From: Pseudomonadota bacterium
GTDB taxonomy: Bacteria > Pseudomonadota > Alphaproteobacteria > Rhizobiales > Beijerinckiaceae
Reading direction: 5' to 3'
NCBI GenBank assembly: GCA_021804825.1
Contig: JAJZGX010000011.1
Span: 1-40,597, forward strand
DNA length: 40,597 nt
A program made the translations under genes and the position numbers. This document shows, piece after piece, positions 24,099-33,881 of the stretch; the first letter of the stretch is position 1, and each line of letters opens with the position of its first letter. The notes under the pieces were generated by a model that saw nothing but the letters and a program-made list of their open reading frames with translations, was not told where the DNA came from and made no database searches.

Positions 24099-24932
24099 TC
24101 AGTCCTTTGAGAGGGCACCCGCGAGGCTGCGCAGGCCCTCGCGGTAGGTGGGAAAGCGCAAGTGAACACCATGCTGCTCACGCAGCTTTCGGTTGCTGAC
24201 CCGCTTGTTCTCGCCATAAAAGCTTCGCGCCATGTCCGACAGTTGCGCCGCGGCGAAAGCCTGTTCGGGCGGCGGCGCTACCCCCAGCAGTCCGGCGGCA
24301 AACACAATCACGTCCTGCGGCGGCGCCGGTTCGTCATCGGTGACATTGACGATGCCAAGCCCGCCAACCGTCGCAAATGCGGCAGCAATGGTCTGGGCAA
24401 TATCATCGACGTGGATGCGATTGAACACCTGACCGGCCTTGATGATCCGCCGCGCCGTGCCAGCCCTGATCGTATCGAGGGCGCTGCGCCCCGGCCCGTA
24501 AATGCCGGAAAGGCGCAGGATACTCACCGTCGAACCCGTTCTGGCAAGTTCGCGCCAGCCTTGCTCGACACTGACCCGTGCTCTGGTGCGTGCGTTGGAG
24601 GGGCGAAGTTCAGCGCCCTCGTCGATCCAGGCACCATCATGATTGCCATAGACGCCGATGGTCGAAAGATAGACGATGTTGCGCGGACTTGCCGCAAGTT
24701 CGCGGCCAAAATGCGCCAGCACCGGATCGATGTCGCCTTGCGGCGGTATCGACACCAGCAGTTGATCGGCCTGCATCAAGGCCTCGCGCACTGCCGGGCT
24801 GGCGCTGTGCCCGTCAAAGCCAAGGTTGGCCTCGCCATCGGCGATGCGGCGGGTGGCATCGAGCGCGCTGCCACGCACTGCGCGATAGGCGCTGGCGGTA
24901 AAACCCTGACCAAAGATCATCAGCCGCGTCAC
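24099..24932 (-). CDS. NAD-dependent epimerase/dehydratase-like protein
   Basis: A 277-residue extended SDR-type Rossmann protein of the YeeZ-like kind. It has FGQGFTAS for nucleotide binding (7-14), [23 protein letters not shown] and RIHVDDIAQ. The usual Y-x3-K catalytic pair is not intact (YGNHDG follows the serine), so it may not be a standard epimerase. Substrate unknown. It overlaps queG by 4 bp (ATGA) and is followed by the dehydrogenase gene, so it belongs to a four-gene run together with QueG and a GST. Confidence 0.85.
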   Translation of the reverse strand: MTRLMIFGQGFTASAYRAVRGSALDATRRIADGEANLGFDGHSASPAVREALMQADQLLVSIPPQGDIDPVLAHFGRELAASPRNIVYLSTIGVYGNHDGAWIDEGAELRPSNARTRARVSVEQGWRELARTGSTVSILRLSGIYGPGRSALDTIRAGTARRIIKAGQVFNRIHVDDIAQTIAAAFATVGGLGIVNVTDDEPAPPQDVIVFAAGLLGVAPPPEQAFAAAQLSDMARSFYGENKRVSNRKLREQHGVHLRFPTYREGLRSLAGALSKD

Positions 24933-26080
24933 GCTTTATCTCCCAGAGCCTGCCACTCGGCGCATACCTCTGCATCACCTTCAAAAGGCAGGTGCTGCGC
25001 TACAAGTTCGCGGCATTTTGCGGGCGATGCCAGCCTTCCGCAAGCCCATATTGCCATGCCGCGCACCAGTGGCGAGTCATGGTGGAGATGCGCCAGCGCC
25101 GAGGCCAGCAGCGTCGTCTCACCTGAATTGCCGATGGCAATGAGGATATTGCGCAAGAAACGCGCCTGTCCAATGCGCTTGACCGGCGAGCCTGCAAAAA
25201 ACGCCCGAAATTTGGCATCGTCCTGCGCAGCAAGCTGGGCGAGCGAAGGCGCCACAAGGTCGGCCCGCGCCTGCAACTGGATCAGCCGCGCGCCTTGCGC
25301 AAATTTGTTCCACGGGCACACGGCAAGGCAATCATCGCAGCCATAGATGCGGTTGCCGAGCAACGGCCGCAGTTCTGCGGCAATGAACCCCTTGTGCTCG
25401 ATGGTGAGGTAGGAAATGCAGCGGCGCGCATCGAGTTGATAGGGGGCTGGAAATGCCTTTGTCGGGCAAATGTCGAGACAGGCGTGGCACGATCCGCAAT
25501 GGTCATCTTCAGGCATGTCGGCGTCAAACGGCAGATCGGTGAAAATCGCCCCCAAAAACAGCCATGACCCGCCCTCGCGCGATACCAGATTGGTGTGGCG
25601 CCCTTGCCAGCCAAGACCTGCGGCTGCGGCGAGCGGCTTCTCCATGACCGGTGCGGTATCCACGAACACCTTGATCTCGCCCGAGCCCGATTGGCCGAGC
25701 AACCATTGGCCGAGCTGTTTGAGGCGGCCCTTGATGACATCGTGATAATCGCGATGGCGGGCATAGACCGAGATATTGCCGCAGCTTGGCGCACGCAGCG
25801 TTGCCAGGGCATCACTCTCCGGGCCATAGGCCATGGTCAACATGATGATGCTGCGCACCTGTGGCCAAAGCGCCCTTGGATCGGCGCGACGTGCCATTGT
25901 GTCGGCCATCCAGGCCATATCGCCTGCATGGCCAGCCGCCAGCCAGGTTTTGAGGTGCTCGCCAGCCTGCGCCATGCCGTCCGGGGCCGCGATGTGGCAA
26001 GCCGCAAAACCCAGATCAGCGGCCTTTGCATCCAGCGCCCGGCGGACCCTGCCAAGATCGCGAGGCCGCAGGGTCGCCAT
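24929..26080 (-). CDS. queG: Epoxyqueuosine reductase
   Basis: A 383-residue QueG. It has the catalytic aspartate D141 in [12 protein letters not shown], and two 4Fe-4S motifs: C195, C198, C201, C205 ([12 protein letters not shown]) and C221 with C248, C251, C255 (CDDCLAVCP). A C-terminal HEAT-like region (residues about 290-370) contacts tRNA. It reduces epoxyqueuosine to queuosine at the tRNA wobble position using cobalamin. The start is two bases after the upstream GST stop (TGAACATG), so translation is coupled. QueG next to a GST and an SDR is common in Alphaproteobacteria. Confidence 0.94.
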   Translation of the reverse strand: MATLRPRDLGRVRRALDAKAADLGFAACHIAAPDGMAQAGEHLKTWLAAGHAGDMAWMADTMARRADPRALWPQVRSIIMLTMAYGPESDALATLRAPSCGNISVYARHRDYHDVIKGRLKQLGQWLLGQSGSGEIKVFVDTAPVMEKPLAAAAGLGWQGRHTNLVSREGGSWLFLGAIFTDLPFDADMPEDDHCGSCHACLDICPTKAFPAPYQLDARRCISYLTIEHKGFIAAELRPLLGNRIYGCDDCLAVCPWNKFAQGARLIQLQARADLVAPSLAQLAAQDDAKFRAFFAGSPVKRIGQARFLRNILIAIGNSGETTLLASALAHLHHDSPLVRGMAIWACGRLASPAKCRELVAQHLPFEGDAEVCAEWQALGDKA

Positions 26081-26082
26081 GT

Positions 26083-26775
26083 TCAGAAATCAAGGTCAGC
26101 GTAAACCGCGCTTGGTTGCAGACCGCGCACGCGATCAGCCAGCAACGGTCTGAATCCCGGTCGCGATTTCATCATCGAATACCAGAGTTTCGCGCCGTGA
26201 TCCTCATCCCAGGGCACATCGCCAAGGAAATCCACCACCGACAAATGCGCAGCTGCCGCCAAATCAGCCAAGGTCAGCCCTTCGCCGGCCAGCCAATTAT
26301 GATGGGCCGTGAGAAAGCCGATATAGGCGAGGTGGTAAAGCACATTGCGGCGCGCGACCCGCACTGCGGCCATATCCGGCGCCCCGCCGCCCTGTTGCGG
26401 CGACAAAAATCGCTTGAAGACCTTTTCACGCGTCAGATGGCCAGAGACTTCCTCGAAGAATTTGCCGTTGAACCAGTCGGTCAGACGGCGCACTTCGACG
26501 CGCGCCACGGTGCCAGCGGGCAACAAGCGGTGCTGGCCCAGCGTCGCGCCACGCGTTTCATCGAGATATTCGGCAATCGTGCCAGCACCAATGACCGTGG
26601 TGCCGTCATCATCGATCAGCACCGGCGTGTGTCCGGCCGGGTTGATCAGCAGAAAATCATGGCGCCGTGCACCGGCCAGTTCTTCGATCAGTTCCGGCTC
26701 AAGGCCGTATTCGCTGAGCATCAGGCGCACGAAACGCGATTGCGGGCATAGGGGATGATGGTAAAGTGTGATCAT
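26083..26775 (-). CDS. Glutathione S-transferase family protein
   Basis: A 230-residue GST: thioredoxin-like N-domain ([21 protein letters not shown], with P-V-L-I at the cis-proline, and G-A-G-T-I-A-E-Y-L for glutathione binding) and an all-helical C-domain with [24 protein letters not shown]9 lies in a C-P-x-S motif, more like thiol-transferase or omega-class GSTs. The substrate is unknown. It is the first gene of the GST-queG-SDR-dehydrogenase run. The 157-bp gap upstream, before the b561 gene, holds no gene that I can see. Confidence 0.88.
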   Translation of the reverse strand: MITLYHHPLCPQSRFVRLMLSEYGLEPELIEELAGARRHDFLLINPAGHTPVLIDDDGTTVIGAGTIAEYLDETRGATLGQHRLLPAGTVARVEVRRLTDWFNGKFFEEVSGHLTREKVFKRFLSPQQGGGAPDMAAVRVARRNVLYHLAYIGFLTAHHNWLAGEGLTLADLAAAAHLSVVDFLGDVPWDEDHGAKLWYSMMKSRPGFRPLLADRVRGLQPSAVYADLDF

Positions 26776-26932
26776 AGCTGCTTGATCTGGCCGAATGACG
26801 GGATTTGCGAGGGCATGCGATCGCGGTGGCAGTGTCTATAGGCGGTGCCCCCGCTGCGTGCAACCTTGACGATCCTCGGCAAAGATCGTGGCATTGTGAT
26901 GGAAGGGGTGGGTTAAGTGCATTCAGGCGCGA

Positions 26933-27499
26933 TCAGCGCCACATGCGTTGCAGCTCGGGATGGCGGTCAATCACTTGATGTTTCAGGGCCGCCACGACAT
27001 GCAAGGCCACGAGCGCCAGCAGCGCAAAGGCGAGGTTGTAGTGGATCGATCCCAGCAAAAGGTGCAGGTGGTGCTTGGTGGCAGGATCAAGATTGGCGAT
27101 GAACCCAAGCCTGAACCACGGGATCAGCCAGAACAGGCTCATGGGGTGGGATGGCCCCGCGCTCCACGCCGAATCATGCAGCCACCCGGTGATCGGCACG
27201 GCAAGGATCATTACATAGAGCAGACCATGCGCGCCATGCGCCGCAAAGCGCTCCCAGCGCGCGTAGTGCTCTGGCAGCGCGGGCGGGCGATTCGTGAGCC
27301 GCCAGATGATGCGCGCCAGCACCAGAAACAGCAGGCTGATACCGATGGATTTATGCAGATCGATCAGCGGCCTTTGCAGCGCATCGGCGGCATGGGGTGC
27401 ACCGATACCCAGCGCGAGATTGGCAAGAATCAGCAGCGCAATGATCCAGTGCAGCCATACCGCGACCGGATGATAGCGTTCAGGGGATGTATCTGGCAT
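26933..27499 (-). CDS. Cytochrome b561-family membrane protein
   Basis: About 188 residues with four transmembrane helices: WLHWIIALLILANLALG, IGISLLFLVLARIIW, GLLYVMILAVPITGWL and NLAFALLALVALHVVAA. Heme-binding histidines are placed as in bacterial YodB/CybB-type cytochromes b561 (RYHPVAVWLHW, DLHKSIG, AHGLLY, LHVV). Such proteins move electrons between quinol and periplasmic acceptors such as superoxide. A GTG three codons upstream (27508), four bases from GGAGG, is an alternative start. It diverges from htrA, with a 170-bp shared region. Confidence 0.9.
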   Translation of the reverse strand: MPDTSPERYHPVAVWLHWIIALLILANLALGIGAPHAADALQRPLIDLHKSIGISLLFLVLARIIWRLTNRPPALPEHYARWERFAAHGAHGLLYVMILAVPITGWLHDSAWSAGPSHPMSLFWLIPWFRLGFIANLDPATKHHLHLLLGSIHYNLAFALLALVALHVVAALKHQVIDRHPELQRMWR

Positions 27500-27637
27500 G
27501 GGCGTCACGGAACCTCCGGGCGAGAACTATGGCATTTGCCAGCTTTGGCAAGGCGTGGCGCGGCCCTCAGAGCCCATGCGGCGCGCCTGCAATGCAAAAA
27601 TAATCGGGCGTCCATGGCAAATTGCAAGCGCTTGGCC

Positions 27638-27668
27638 TATCTCTAGGGGATGCGAGATTATCTCTAGG
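27638..27668 (+). repeat. Two TATCTCTAGG direct repeats before htrA
   Basis: TATCTCTAGG occurs at 27638-27647 and again at 27659-27668, a period of 21 bp or two turns of the helix. The second copy ends ten bases from the htrA start. TTGGCC (27632-27637) and GATTAT (27656-27661) could form a promoter with an 18-bp spacer. The layout fits a response-regulator or other dimeric activator or repressor site, such as one for envelope stress. Confidence 0.45.
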
Positions 27669-27677
27669 AACCATTTC

Positions 27678-29165
27678 ATGCAAAATGCCAAGCGCCACCT
27701 GATCGGGGCCGTTGTTCTCACCTTGACGCTCGGCGTTGGCGCGCCTGCCTTCGCCGATGGCTTGCCCGCCCTCATGGCCATGAAGGCGCAAGGCATTCCG
27801 AGCCTTGCGGATCTGGCCGCCAAGGTGTCGGGAGCGGTGGTGAATATCTCCGCCGAAGAGGACATCCCCAATCACAGTCCGCAGGCGATGGTGCCGCATA
27901 TTGCGCCGGGTACGCCCTTCGACAAGATGTTCCGGGATTTCTTCAAGAATCACGGCAAAGGCATGCCGCCGATGGAGCCGCAGGACAATCAGGCGACCTC
28001 GCTGGGCTCCGGCTTTGTCATTGACCCTTCAGGCATTATCATCACCGACAATCATGTCATCGCCGATGCCAACCATATCACGGTGATTTTCACAGATGGG
28101 CGCAAGCTCAGGGCCAAACTGCTTGGCCGCGACAAGAAGCTTGATATAGCCGTGCTGAAGGTCACTTCGCCGAAGCCGCTCGACTCCGTCACCTTCGGCG
28201 ATAGCGACAAGATGCGCATTGGCGATCCGGTGATGGCGGTGGGCAACCCCTTCGGGCTCGGCGGCACGGTGACGGCGGGCATCGTCTCGGCCCGCCATCG
28301 CAACATAGATTCTGGCCCCTATGACGATTTCATTCAGACCGACGCCTCGATCAACAAGGGCAATTCCGGCGGGCCTCTATTCAACATGGCGGGGCAGGTG
28401 ATCGGCATCAACACCGCCATTCTATCGCCGTCCGGCGGCTCGATTGGTCTCGGCTTTGCCACCCCGTCGAACAGCGTGATTTCCGCCGTCGCGCAATTGC
28501 GCAAAACCGGCGTCGTCAAGCGCGGCTGGCTTGGCGTGCGCATCCAGCAGGTCGATGCCGCAATTGCCGAAAGCCTTGGGCTTGGCAAGCCTCGCGGCGC
28601 CTTGATCGCCAGCCTTGAGGCCTCTGGGCCGGCCGGGCCGGCCGGCTTGCTGCCAGGCGATGTGATTGTGAAATTCAATGGCCATGACATTGCCACCGCG
28701 CGTGACTTGCCGAAAATGGTCGCCAACACGGCGGTCGGCGATGATGTGCCGGTGGAAGTGATCCGCAATGGCAAGGTGGTGGACAAGACGGTCAAACTCG
28801 GATTGTTGCCCGACGAAGCCAAGTTGGTGGCCGCGGACACCCCGCCCCAACCCAAAGTGGCGGCCCCCGTCGAGGCGCTGGGCATGGGACTGGGCGTTCT
28901 CGATGATGCCGCCCGCAAAAAATTCAACATTGCCGCCACGGTCTCTGGCGTGCTTGTCACAAGCGTCGATCCGCAATCGCCTGCCGCCGCCAAGGGCATC
29001 GGCGCCGACAATGTCATTGTCAAAGTCGAGCAGAAGAAAGTGGCAACGCCTGCCGATGTGCTTGCAGCGCTTGCTGCAGCAAAAAAATCCGGCAAGAAGA
29101 TCGCGCTGCTGCTGGTGGCGCGGCCTTCAGGCGAAGACCAGTTTGTGGCATTGCCGGTGCCGTGA
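27678..29165 (+). CDS. Periplasmic Do/HtrA-type serine protease
   Basis: A 495-residue Deg protein with a signal peptide (hydrophobic 10-22, AFA|D near residue 26), a trypsin-like domain with the triad H126 (TDNHVIAD), D156 (KKLDIAVL) and S230 (GNSGGPLF), and two PDZ domains (about 300-385 and 410-490). It should degrade or chaperone misfolded outer-membrane and periplasmic proteins. The ATG at 27678 is the start that gives a signal peptide; the longer frame upstream runs into the divergent b561 gene. A TGTGAGG junction leads to the following DUF1801 gene. Whether it is the DegP or DegQ orthologue is not decided by sequence alone. Confidence 0.92.
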   Translation: MQNAKRHLIGAVVLTLTLGVGAPAFADGLPALMAMKAQGIPSLADLAAKVSGAVVNISAEEDIPNHSPQAMVPHIAPGTPFDKMFRDFFKNHGKGMPPMEPQDNQATSLGSGFVIDPSGIIITDNHVIADANHITVIFTDGRKLRAKLLGRDKKLDIAVLKVTSPKPLDSVTFGDSDKMRIGDPVMAVGNPFGLGGTVTAGIVSARHRNIDSGPYDDFIQTDASINKGNSGGPLFNMAGQVIGINTAILSPSGGSIGLGFATPSNSVISAVAQLRKTGVVKRGWLGVRIQQVDAAIAESLGLGKPRGALIASLEASGPAGPAGLLPGDVIVKFNGHDIATARDLPKMVANTAVGDDVPVEVIRNGKVVDKTVKLGLLPDEAKLVAADTPPQPKVAAPVEALGMGLGVLDDAARKKFNIAATVSGVLVTSVDPQSPAAAKGIGADNVIVKVEQKKVATPADVLAALAAAKKSGKKIALLLVARPSGEDQFVALPVP

Positions 29166-29218
29166 GGTTAGCGGCGGCCACAAGCGCCGTGGCCTTCTTG
29201 AGCCGGGGAGGGGTAACG

Positions 29219-29611
29219 TTGTCCAGTGACAAGGCCGATGGCGACAACAACCCCTCACGCCTGATCGACGCCCGGATCAGCGAACTGGGCGATTGGCGCG
29301 GCGACACGCTGGCCCGCCTTCGCGCCTTGATCCATCAGGCGCTTCCTGATGTGGTTGAAGACTGGAAATGGCGCGGCGTGCCGGTGTGGTATCATGATGG
29401 CATGATCTGCACCGGAGAGACCTATAAAGCCGTGGTCAAAATCACCTTTGCCAAAGGCGCGGCCCTCGATGACCCCTTGAGGCTTTTCAATGCCAGCCTC
29501 GAGGGCAACGTCAGGCGCGCCATCGACGTTCATCAAGGCGAGACGATCAATGAAACGGCCTTCAAGGCGCTGATCCTCGCTGCGGCTTCGCTCAACGCCA
29601 GCAGGCGCTAG
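29219..29611 (+). CDS. DUF1801 (YdhG-like) protein
   Basis: A 130-residue protein of the DUF1801/YdhG family, shown by WKWRGVPVWYHDGMICTGETYKAV and the FNASLEGNVRRAIDV region. These small cytoplasmic proteins have a frataxin-like (YdhG/YjbR/CyaY) fold and no established function. A TTG start with GGGGAGGGG five bases upstream is chosen; a GTG overlapping the htrA stop gives a longer N-terminus without a ribosome site at a good distance. Confidence 0.8.
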   Translation: MSSDKADGDNNPSRLIDARISELGDWRGDTLARLRALIHQALPDVVEDWKWRGVPVWYHDGMICTGETYKAVVKITFAKGAALDDPLRLFNASLEGNVRRAIDVHQGETINETAFKALILAAASLNASRR

Positions 29612-29654
29612 CCGCGGCAAGGACGCACGATGGCCCTGCGGCAAGCCAAAATCC

Positions 29655-29705
29655 TTGACATATCCAAGCGGCCCGCTTATCGAGCCTGCATTCACTCGTG
29701 AGTGA
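29655..29705 (+). promoter_or_regulatory. Promoter for ffh with a dyad at the start site
   Basis: TTGACA (29655-29660) and TATCGA (29678-29683) are spaced exactly 17 bp, a strong sigma70-type promoter. A perfect dyad, TCACTC-GT-GAGTGA, lies at 29692-29705 near the expected transcription start. The 227-bp region between the DUF1801 gene and ffh contains no gene that I can support. It gives the ffh-rpsP pair its own start. Confidence 0.55.
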
Positions 29706-29838
29706 GACCCCTTGAGCCGTCATGCCCGTCGAGGCCTGCGGTGCACGTCCTGCGGCGCTGATGCGCTCCCGGGCGCGTTTGGCTTTGGGGCGATGCTTGC
29801 GACCATGTTGCCAGCTGCGGCCAAGTTTGAGGAACGCC

Positions 29839-31395
29839 ATGTTCGAGGGCCTTACCGAGAAGCTCTCCGGCATTTTTGATCAGATCACCCGGCGCGGTGC
29901 GCTGCGTGAGGAGGACGTCAACAACGCCATGCGCGAGGTGCGACGGGCGCTGATCGAGGCCGATGTCGCGCTGGATGTGGTGCGCAGCTTCATCGACAAG
30001 GTGCGCGCGCAAGCGATTGGCGCGAATGTCGTGAAATCGGTGACGCCCGGCCAGATGGTGATCAAGATCGTCAATGACGTTCTGGTGGAAACATTGGGCT
30101 CCGTGGCCGAGCCGCTGAATCTTGAAGCCGCGCCGCCGGTGGCCATCATGATGGTCGGGTTGCAGGGCGCCGGCAAAACAACGACCTCCGCGAAAATCGC
30201 CAAGCGCCTGACCGAGCGGGACAAACGCAAGGTTTTGATGGCTTCGCTCGATGTGAAGCGCCCGGCGGCGCAAGAGCAATTGGCCGTGCTTGGTCGCCAG
30301 ATCGGTGTCGCCACGCTTCCTATCGTGGCGGGTCAGACGCCGGTGCAGATCGCCAAGCGGGCGGAGGAGGCGGCTCGCCTGCAGGGTTATGATGTCGTCA
30401 TCCTTGACACGGCCGGGCGCACTCACATCGATGAGCCGCTGATGGCTGAAATGGCCGAAATCAAGGCCGCCACCAACCCGCATGAAATTCTGCTGGTGGC
30501 CGACAGTCTCACCGGTCAGGATGCGGTCAATCTCGCCCGCAATTTCAATGAGCGTGTCGGCATTACCGGCATTGTCCTGACGAGAACCGATGGTGATGGT
30601 CGCGGCGGCGCCGCCCTGTCGATGCGGGCCGTCACCGGACGACCTGTAAAACTGCTCGGCACCGGCGAGAAGATGGACGGGCTCGACGAGTTCAACCCTT
30701 CGCGCATCGCCAACCGAATTCTCGGCATGGGCGACATTGTCGCGCTGGTGGAGCGCGCCGCCGCCAACATTGACGCCGAAAAGGCGCAGAAACTAGCCGA
30801 GCGGATGAGCAAGGGCCGGTTTGATCTCAATGATCTTTCCGAGCAATTGGCGCAGATCGAGAAAATTGGCGGGCTTGGCGGCATCATGAACATGCTGCCC
30901 GGCATGGCCAAAATGAAAGACCAACTCGCCGCCGCCAACATCGATGACCGCGTGGTGAAACGCCAGCGCGCCATTATTTCTTCCATGACCGCCAAAGAGC
31001 GGCGCGATCCCGATATTTTGAAAGCCTCCCGCAAAAAACGCATTGCTGCGGGCAGCGGCACCAAGGTCGAGGATGTGAATCGGCTTCTCAAACAGCATCG
31101 CCAAATGGCTGATATGATGAAGCAAATGGGTGCAGCGCAAGGCAAGCGCGGCCTCATGGGCAAGATGGCGGGCATGATGGGCATGGGCGGCGGCATGCCG
31201 CAACCAACCCCGGAACAGATCGAAGCTCTGCAAAAGCAGATGGGCGGCACTGCGCCGCCACAAGGGGCCATGCCGTCGCTGCCACCGTCATTTCCGGCGG
31301 GGGCGCCGCGCCTGCCCGGTGGCCTGCCGGGCCTGGGGGGCGGCCAACTGCCGGGGCTCGGCGGGTTTTCGCCTTTCGGCGGCAAGAAGAAATGA
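29839..31395 (+). CDS. ffh: Signal recognition particle protein Ffh
   Basis: A 518-residue SRP54. The helical N-domain (1-95) is followed by the G-domain: G1 loop GLQGAGKT (107-114), DTAGR (190-194), the T-R-T-D-G guanine-specificity motif and GTGEKMDGLDEFNP. The methionine-rich M-domain (about 320-440) contains the RNA- and signal-peptide-binding helices, and a glycine/proline-rich tail follows. It binds 4.5S RNA and docks with FtsY to insert membrane proteins. The ATG at 29839 is the family start; upstream in-frame codons are low-complexity. The 4.5S RNA gene is not in the window as far as I can see. rpsP follows after 74 bp. Confidence 0.97.
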   Translation: MFEGLTEKLSGIFDQITRRGALREEDVNNAMREVRRALIEADVALDVVRSFIDKVRAQAIGANVVKSVTPGQMVIKIVNDVLVETLGSVAEPLNLEAAPPVAIMMVGLQGAGKTTTSAKIAKRLTERDKRKVLMASLDVKRPAAQEQLAVLGRQIGVATLPIVAGQTPVQIAKRAEEAARLQGYDVVILDTAGRTHIDEPLMAEMAEIKAATNPHEILLVADSLTGQDAVNLARNFNERVGITGIVLTRTDGDGRGGAALSMRAVTGRPVKLLGTGEKMDGLDEFNPSRIANRILGMGDIVALVERAAANIDAEKAQKLAERMSKGRFDLNDLSEQLAQIEKIGGLGGIMNMLPGMAKMKDQLAAANIDDRVVKRQRAIISSMTAKERRDPDILKASRKKRIAAGSGTKVEDVNRLLKQHRQMADMMKQMGAAQGKRGLMGKMAGMMGMGGGMPQPTPEQIEALQKQMGGTAPPQGAMPSLPPSFPAGAPRLPGGLPGLGGGQLPGLGGFSPFGGKKK

Positions 31396-31469
31396 GTTTG
31401 GCGCCGCGGCTCTCCCGAAGCCCGGCGCTCGTGATCATCGGGTTTTGAAAAACGGAAAGGTTGAAGTCA

Positions 31470-31829
31470 ATGTCTCTTAAAATTCGTCTCTCGCGCGGGG
31501 GTGCCAAGAAGCGCCCGCATTATTCGATCGTCGTTGCCGATGCGCGCATGCCGCGCGACGGCCGCTTCATCGAGAAGCTCGGCACATTTGATCCCCTGAA
31601 GAAAAAGGATGATGCGACCCGCGTCGTCATGGATATCGAGAGCGCCAAGGCATGGATCGCCAAAGGGGCACAGCCTACCGACCGCGTGCTGCGCTTGTTG
31701 GTCGGCCTTGGTGTCGGTGAGCGCGCCGCCCACAACAACCCCGAAAAGGCCAAGCCGAAGAAAAAGGCGCAGGAACGCGCCGCTGCTGCCGCCAAGGCCG
31801 CAGAGGCCGCCGCAGCGCCTGCTGCCTGA
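31470..31829 (+). CDS. rpsP: 30S ribosomal protein S16
   Basis: A 119-residue S16 with the [21 protein letters not shown]-terminus and the FDP...DRVLRLL pattern, and an Ala/Lys-rich tail (residues about 85-119) as in other Alphaproteobacteria. It assembles early into the small subunit. AAAGG nine bases upstream supports the ATG at 31470 over a TTG three codons earlier. In many relatives rpsP continues into rimM-trmD-rplS; here an intrinsic terminator follows at once. Confidence 0.97.
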   Translation: MSLKIRLSRGGAKKRPHYSIVVADARMPRDGRFIEKLGTFDPLKKKDDATRVVMDIESAKAWIAKGAQPTDRVLRLLVGLGVGERAAHNNPEKAKPKKKAQERAAAAAKAAEAAAAPAA

Positions 31830-31833
31830 AGCC

Positions 31834-31866
31834 AAAAAAAGGGGCCGCCGCGAGGTGGCCCTTTTT
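31834..31866 (+). terminator. Intrinsic terminator after rpsP
   Basis: Five bases after the rpsP stop, AAAAAGGG (with one bulged G), CC and GCC pair with GGTGG and CCCTTTTT, closing on a GCGA tetraloop at 31850-31853 of the GNRA type. The stem is about 13 bp and the downstream arm ends in a run of five T residues (31862-31866). This is the clearest Rho-independent terminator in the window and ends the ffh-rpsP transcript. Confidence 0.85.
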
Positions 31867-31926
31867 CATGAATCTTGCGCAGTGGCGCTGCGGCGTGCGC
31901 GCGCAGTGAGTTTGCCGCACGCGCCC

Positions 31927-32298
31927 TTACAGGCGGCAGGTTACCACGACGCTGCGTCGTGCCGGTGCACTGACCAGATGCAGATGCCGATGCTTGTCGG
32001 CGATGGTGCCGGTGATGTCACCAGCCTTGCCGACGCTGACCGCCGCACCCTTGCCATGGGCCTTGCACCAGGCATTGGCGACACGAAAGGCACAGCGATG
32101 CCCGCGCGCCAGACAATCGCTGAGGCCATAGCCTTCATCGATCGGCAGCAGATAGGCGACCGTCTTGCCGACCGGTAGCGGCGCGCGCTTGAGCGGCGCT
32201 GCCTGCGACAGCCCCGGAACCGTCGCAAAAGTTGCGATGCTCAGCACGAGGGAAGCTGACAAGTGACCAAATTTGGACGAAACAACAGAAAATTTCAT
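31927..32298 (-). CDS. Small secreted protein of unknown function
   Basis: A 123-residue protein with a signal peptide (hydrophobic stretch about 12-28, SQAA cleavage near residue 32). The mature domain of about 90 residues has four cysteines (LSDC, GHRC, AWC and VVTC), which may form two disulfides in the periplasm. I do not recognise the family. The ATG at 32298 is preferred because it starts a normal signal sequence; longer in-frame starts would run into the cysS region. It is convergent with rpsP and divergent from cysS, so it has its own transcript; the 158-bp gap upstream is AT-rich and probably holds both promoters. Confidence 0.68.
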   Translation of the reverse strand: MKFSVVSSKFGHLSASLVLSIATFATVPGLSQAAPLKRAPLPVGKTVAYLLPIDEGYGLSDCLARGHRCAFRVANAWCKAHGKGAAVSVGKAGDITGTIADKHRHLHLVSAPARRSVVVTCRL

Positions 32299-32456
32299 AA
32301 CAGCACGCACGCTCATCAACCTTACCAATAAGTTCGTGACAATAGGGAAATCAGATGAAAAACATGTTAAGCGGACAAAAATAACCACCCTGTAGAGCAA
32401 GGCGATAATCAGGCCATGGCGCTGAAAATGGCGAATCAACATGCGGCAGGACGCGA

Positions 32457-33857
32457 GTGACATACATGCAGCCCCGATTCTACAACACCCTCAGTCGTGC
32501 AAAATCCGCATTTCAGCCCATCGATTCCAACATGGTCCGGCTCTATGTCTGCGGGCCGACGGTTTATGACGACGCCCATATCGGCAACGCGCGCCCGGTG
32601 ATAGTTTTTGATGTCCTCTACCGGTTGCTCCGCCACCTCTATGGCCAGACTCACGTGCGCTATGTGCGCAACATCACTGATGTAGATGACAAAATTAATG
32701 CAAGGGCGCGCGAGCGTGGCATCTCGATCCGCGAATTGACCAAAGCCACGGCGCAGCGCTTTCACGATGATGTCGCGGCTTTGGGCTGCCTTGCGCCCGA
32801 TGTGGAGCCGCGCGCCACCGACCATATCGAAGCCATGGTGACGCTGATCGAGCGGCTCATCGCGCGCGGCCACGCCTATGCGGCAGAAGGTCACGTGCTG
32901 TTTTCGGTGCCCTCCATGTCCGATTACGGCGCCTTGTCACGCCGTCCGCTGGACGAGATGATCGCCGGTGCCCGCATCGAGGTGGCGCCCTACAAGCAAA
33001 GCGACATGGATTTCGTGCTGTGGAAACCTGCGCTCGATGATGAGCCGGGCTGGCAATCGCCCTGGGGGCGCGGACGCCCCGGCTGGCACATCGAGTGCTC
33101 GGCCATGAGTGCCGTGCATCTTGGTGAAACCTTTGACATTCACGGCGGCGGCATCGACCTGATCTTTCCGCATCACGAGAATGAAATTGCCCAGTCGCGC
33201 TGCGGCTTTGGCACGCGTGTCATGGCCAATATCTTCATGCACAATGGCTTCTTGCAGGTCGAAGGCCGCAAGATGAGCAAAAGCGAGGGCAATTTCGTCA
33301 CCATTCGCGAGGTTCTGGCCGATTGGCCCGGTGATGTCGTCCGCCATGCCATGCTCAAGACGCATTATCGCCAGCCGATCGACTGGACCTTGGCGGCGCT
33401 GAAGGAAAGCGCGCAAACCATCGCGGACTGGAGCGCTGGCGTCGGCGATACCGCGCCCGCAGAGACCGTGCCCCAGCAGGTGGTCGCGAGCCTTGCCGAC
33501 GACCTCAACACGCCGCAGGCCCTGCATGAAATTCACCGCCTCGCGCACCCGGCCGCCGCCGGACGTGCGGCGAGCGACCCGTCGCAAGCCGGGCAGGTGC
33601 CGACGCCGGCCATGGTCAAAGCCGCAGCCAATCTGCTGGGCCTGCTGCGCGACAGTGCCAGCGCCATGCGGCAAAAGGCGATGACCCAACTTGGCGTTGA
33701 CGGGGACACCATCGAGAAAATCATTCAGACCCGCCTTGCCGCCCGTGCTGCCAGAAACTGGCAGGAATCCGACCGCCTGCGCGATGAATTGCTCGGGCTC
33801 GGGGTCGCGCTGAAAGACAACAAGGACGGCACGACGACATGGGCGCTCAAATCGTGA
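32457..33857 (+). CDS. cysS: Cysteinyl-tRNA synthetase
   Basis: A 466-residue class I CysRS: first zinc ligand C32 in [17 protein letters not shown] at 41-44 (the usual form in Alphaproteobacteria), zinc ligands C214, H239 and E243, and KMSKS at 272-276. The C-terminal anticodon-binding region includes [20 protein letters not shown]. It charges tRNA-Cys in the cytoplasm. A GTG start five bases after CAGGA is chosen; the ATG three codons later is 14 bases from it. The residues from GPTVYDD onwards leave no doubt about identity. Confidence 0.97.
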   Translation: MTYMQPRFYNTLSRAKSAFQPIDSNMVRLYVCGPTVYDDAHIGNARPVIVFDVLYRLLRHLYGQTHVRYVRNITDVDDKINARARERGISIRELTKATAQRFHDDVAALGCLAPDVEPRATDHIEAMVTLIERLIARGHAYAAEGHVLFSVPSMSDYGALSRRPLDEMIAGARIEVAPYKQSDMDFVLWKPALDDEPGWQSPWGRGRPGWHIECSAMSAVHLGETFDIHGGGIDLIFPHHENEIAQSRCGFGTRVMANIFMHNGFLQVEGRKMSKSEGNFVTIREVLADWPGDVVRHAMLKTHYRQPIDWTLAALKESAQTIADWSAGVGDTAPAETVPQQVVASLADDLNTPQALHEIHRLAHPAAAGRAASDPSQAGQVPTPAMVKAAANLLGLLRDSASAMRQKAMTQLGVDGDTIEKIIQTRLAARAARNWQESDRLRDELLGLGVALKDNKDGTTTWALKS

Positions 33858-33881
33858 TGCGGCTCGGGGCAGGGGGCATCA

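Noticed and set aside
28334-31385. Minus-strand open frames opposite htrA and ffh
   Set aside because: They are low-complexity shadows of well-identified genes on the plus strand.
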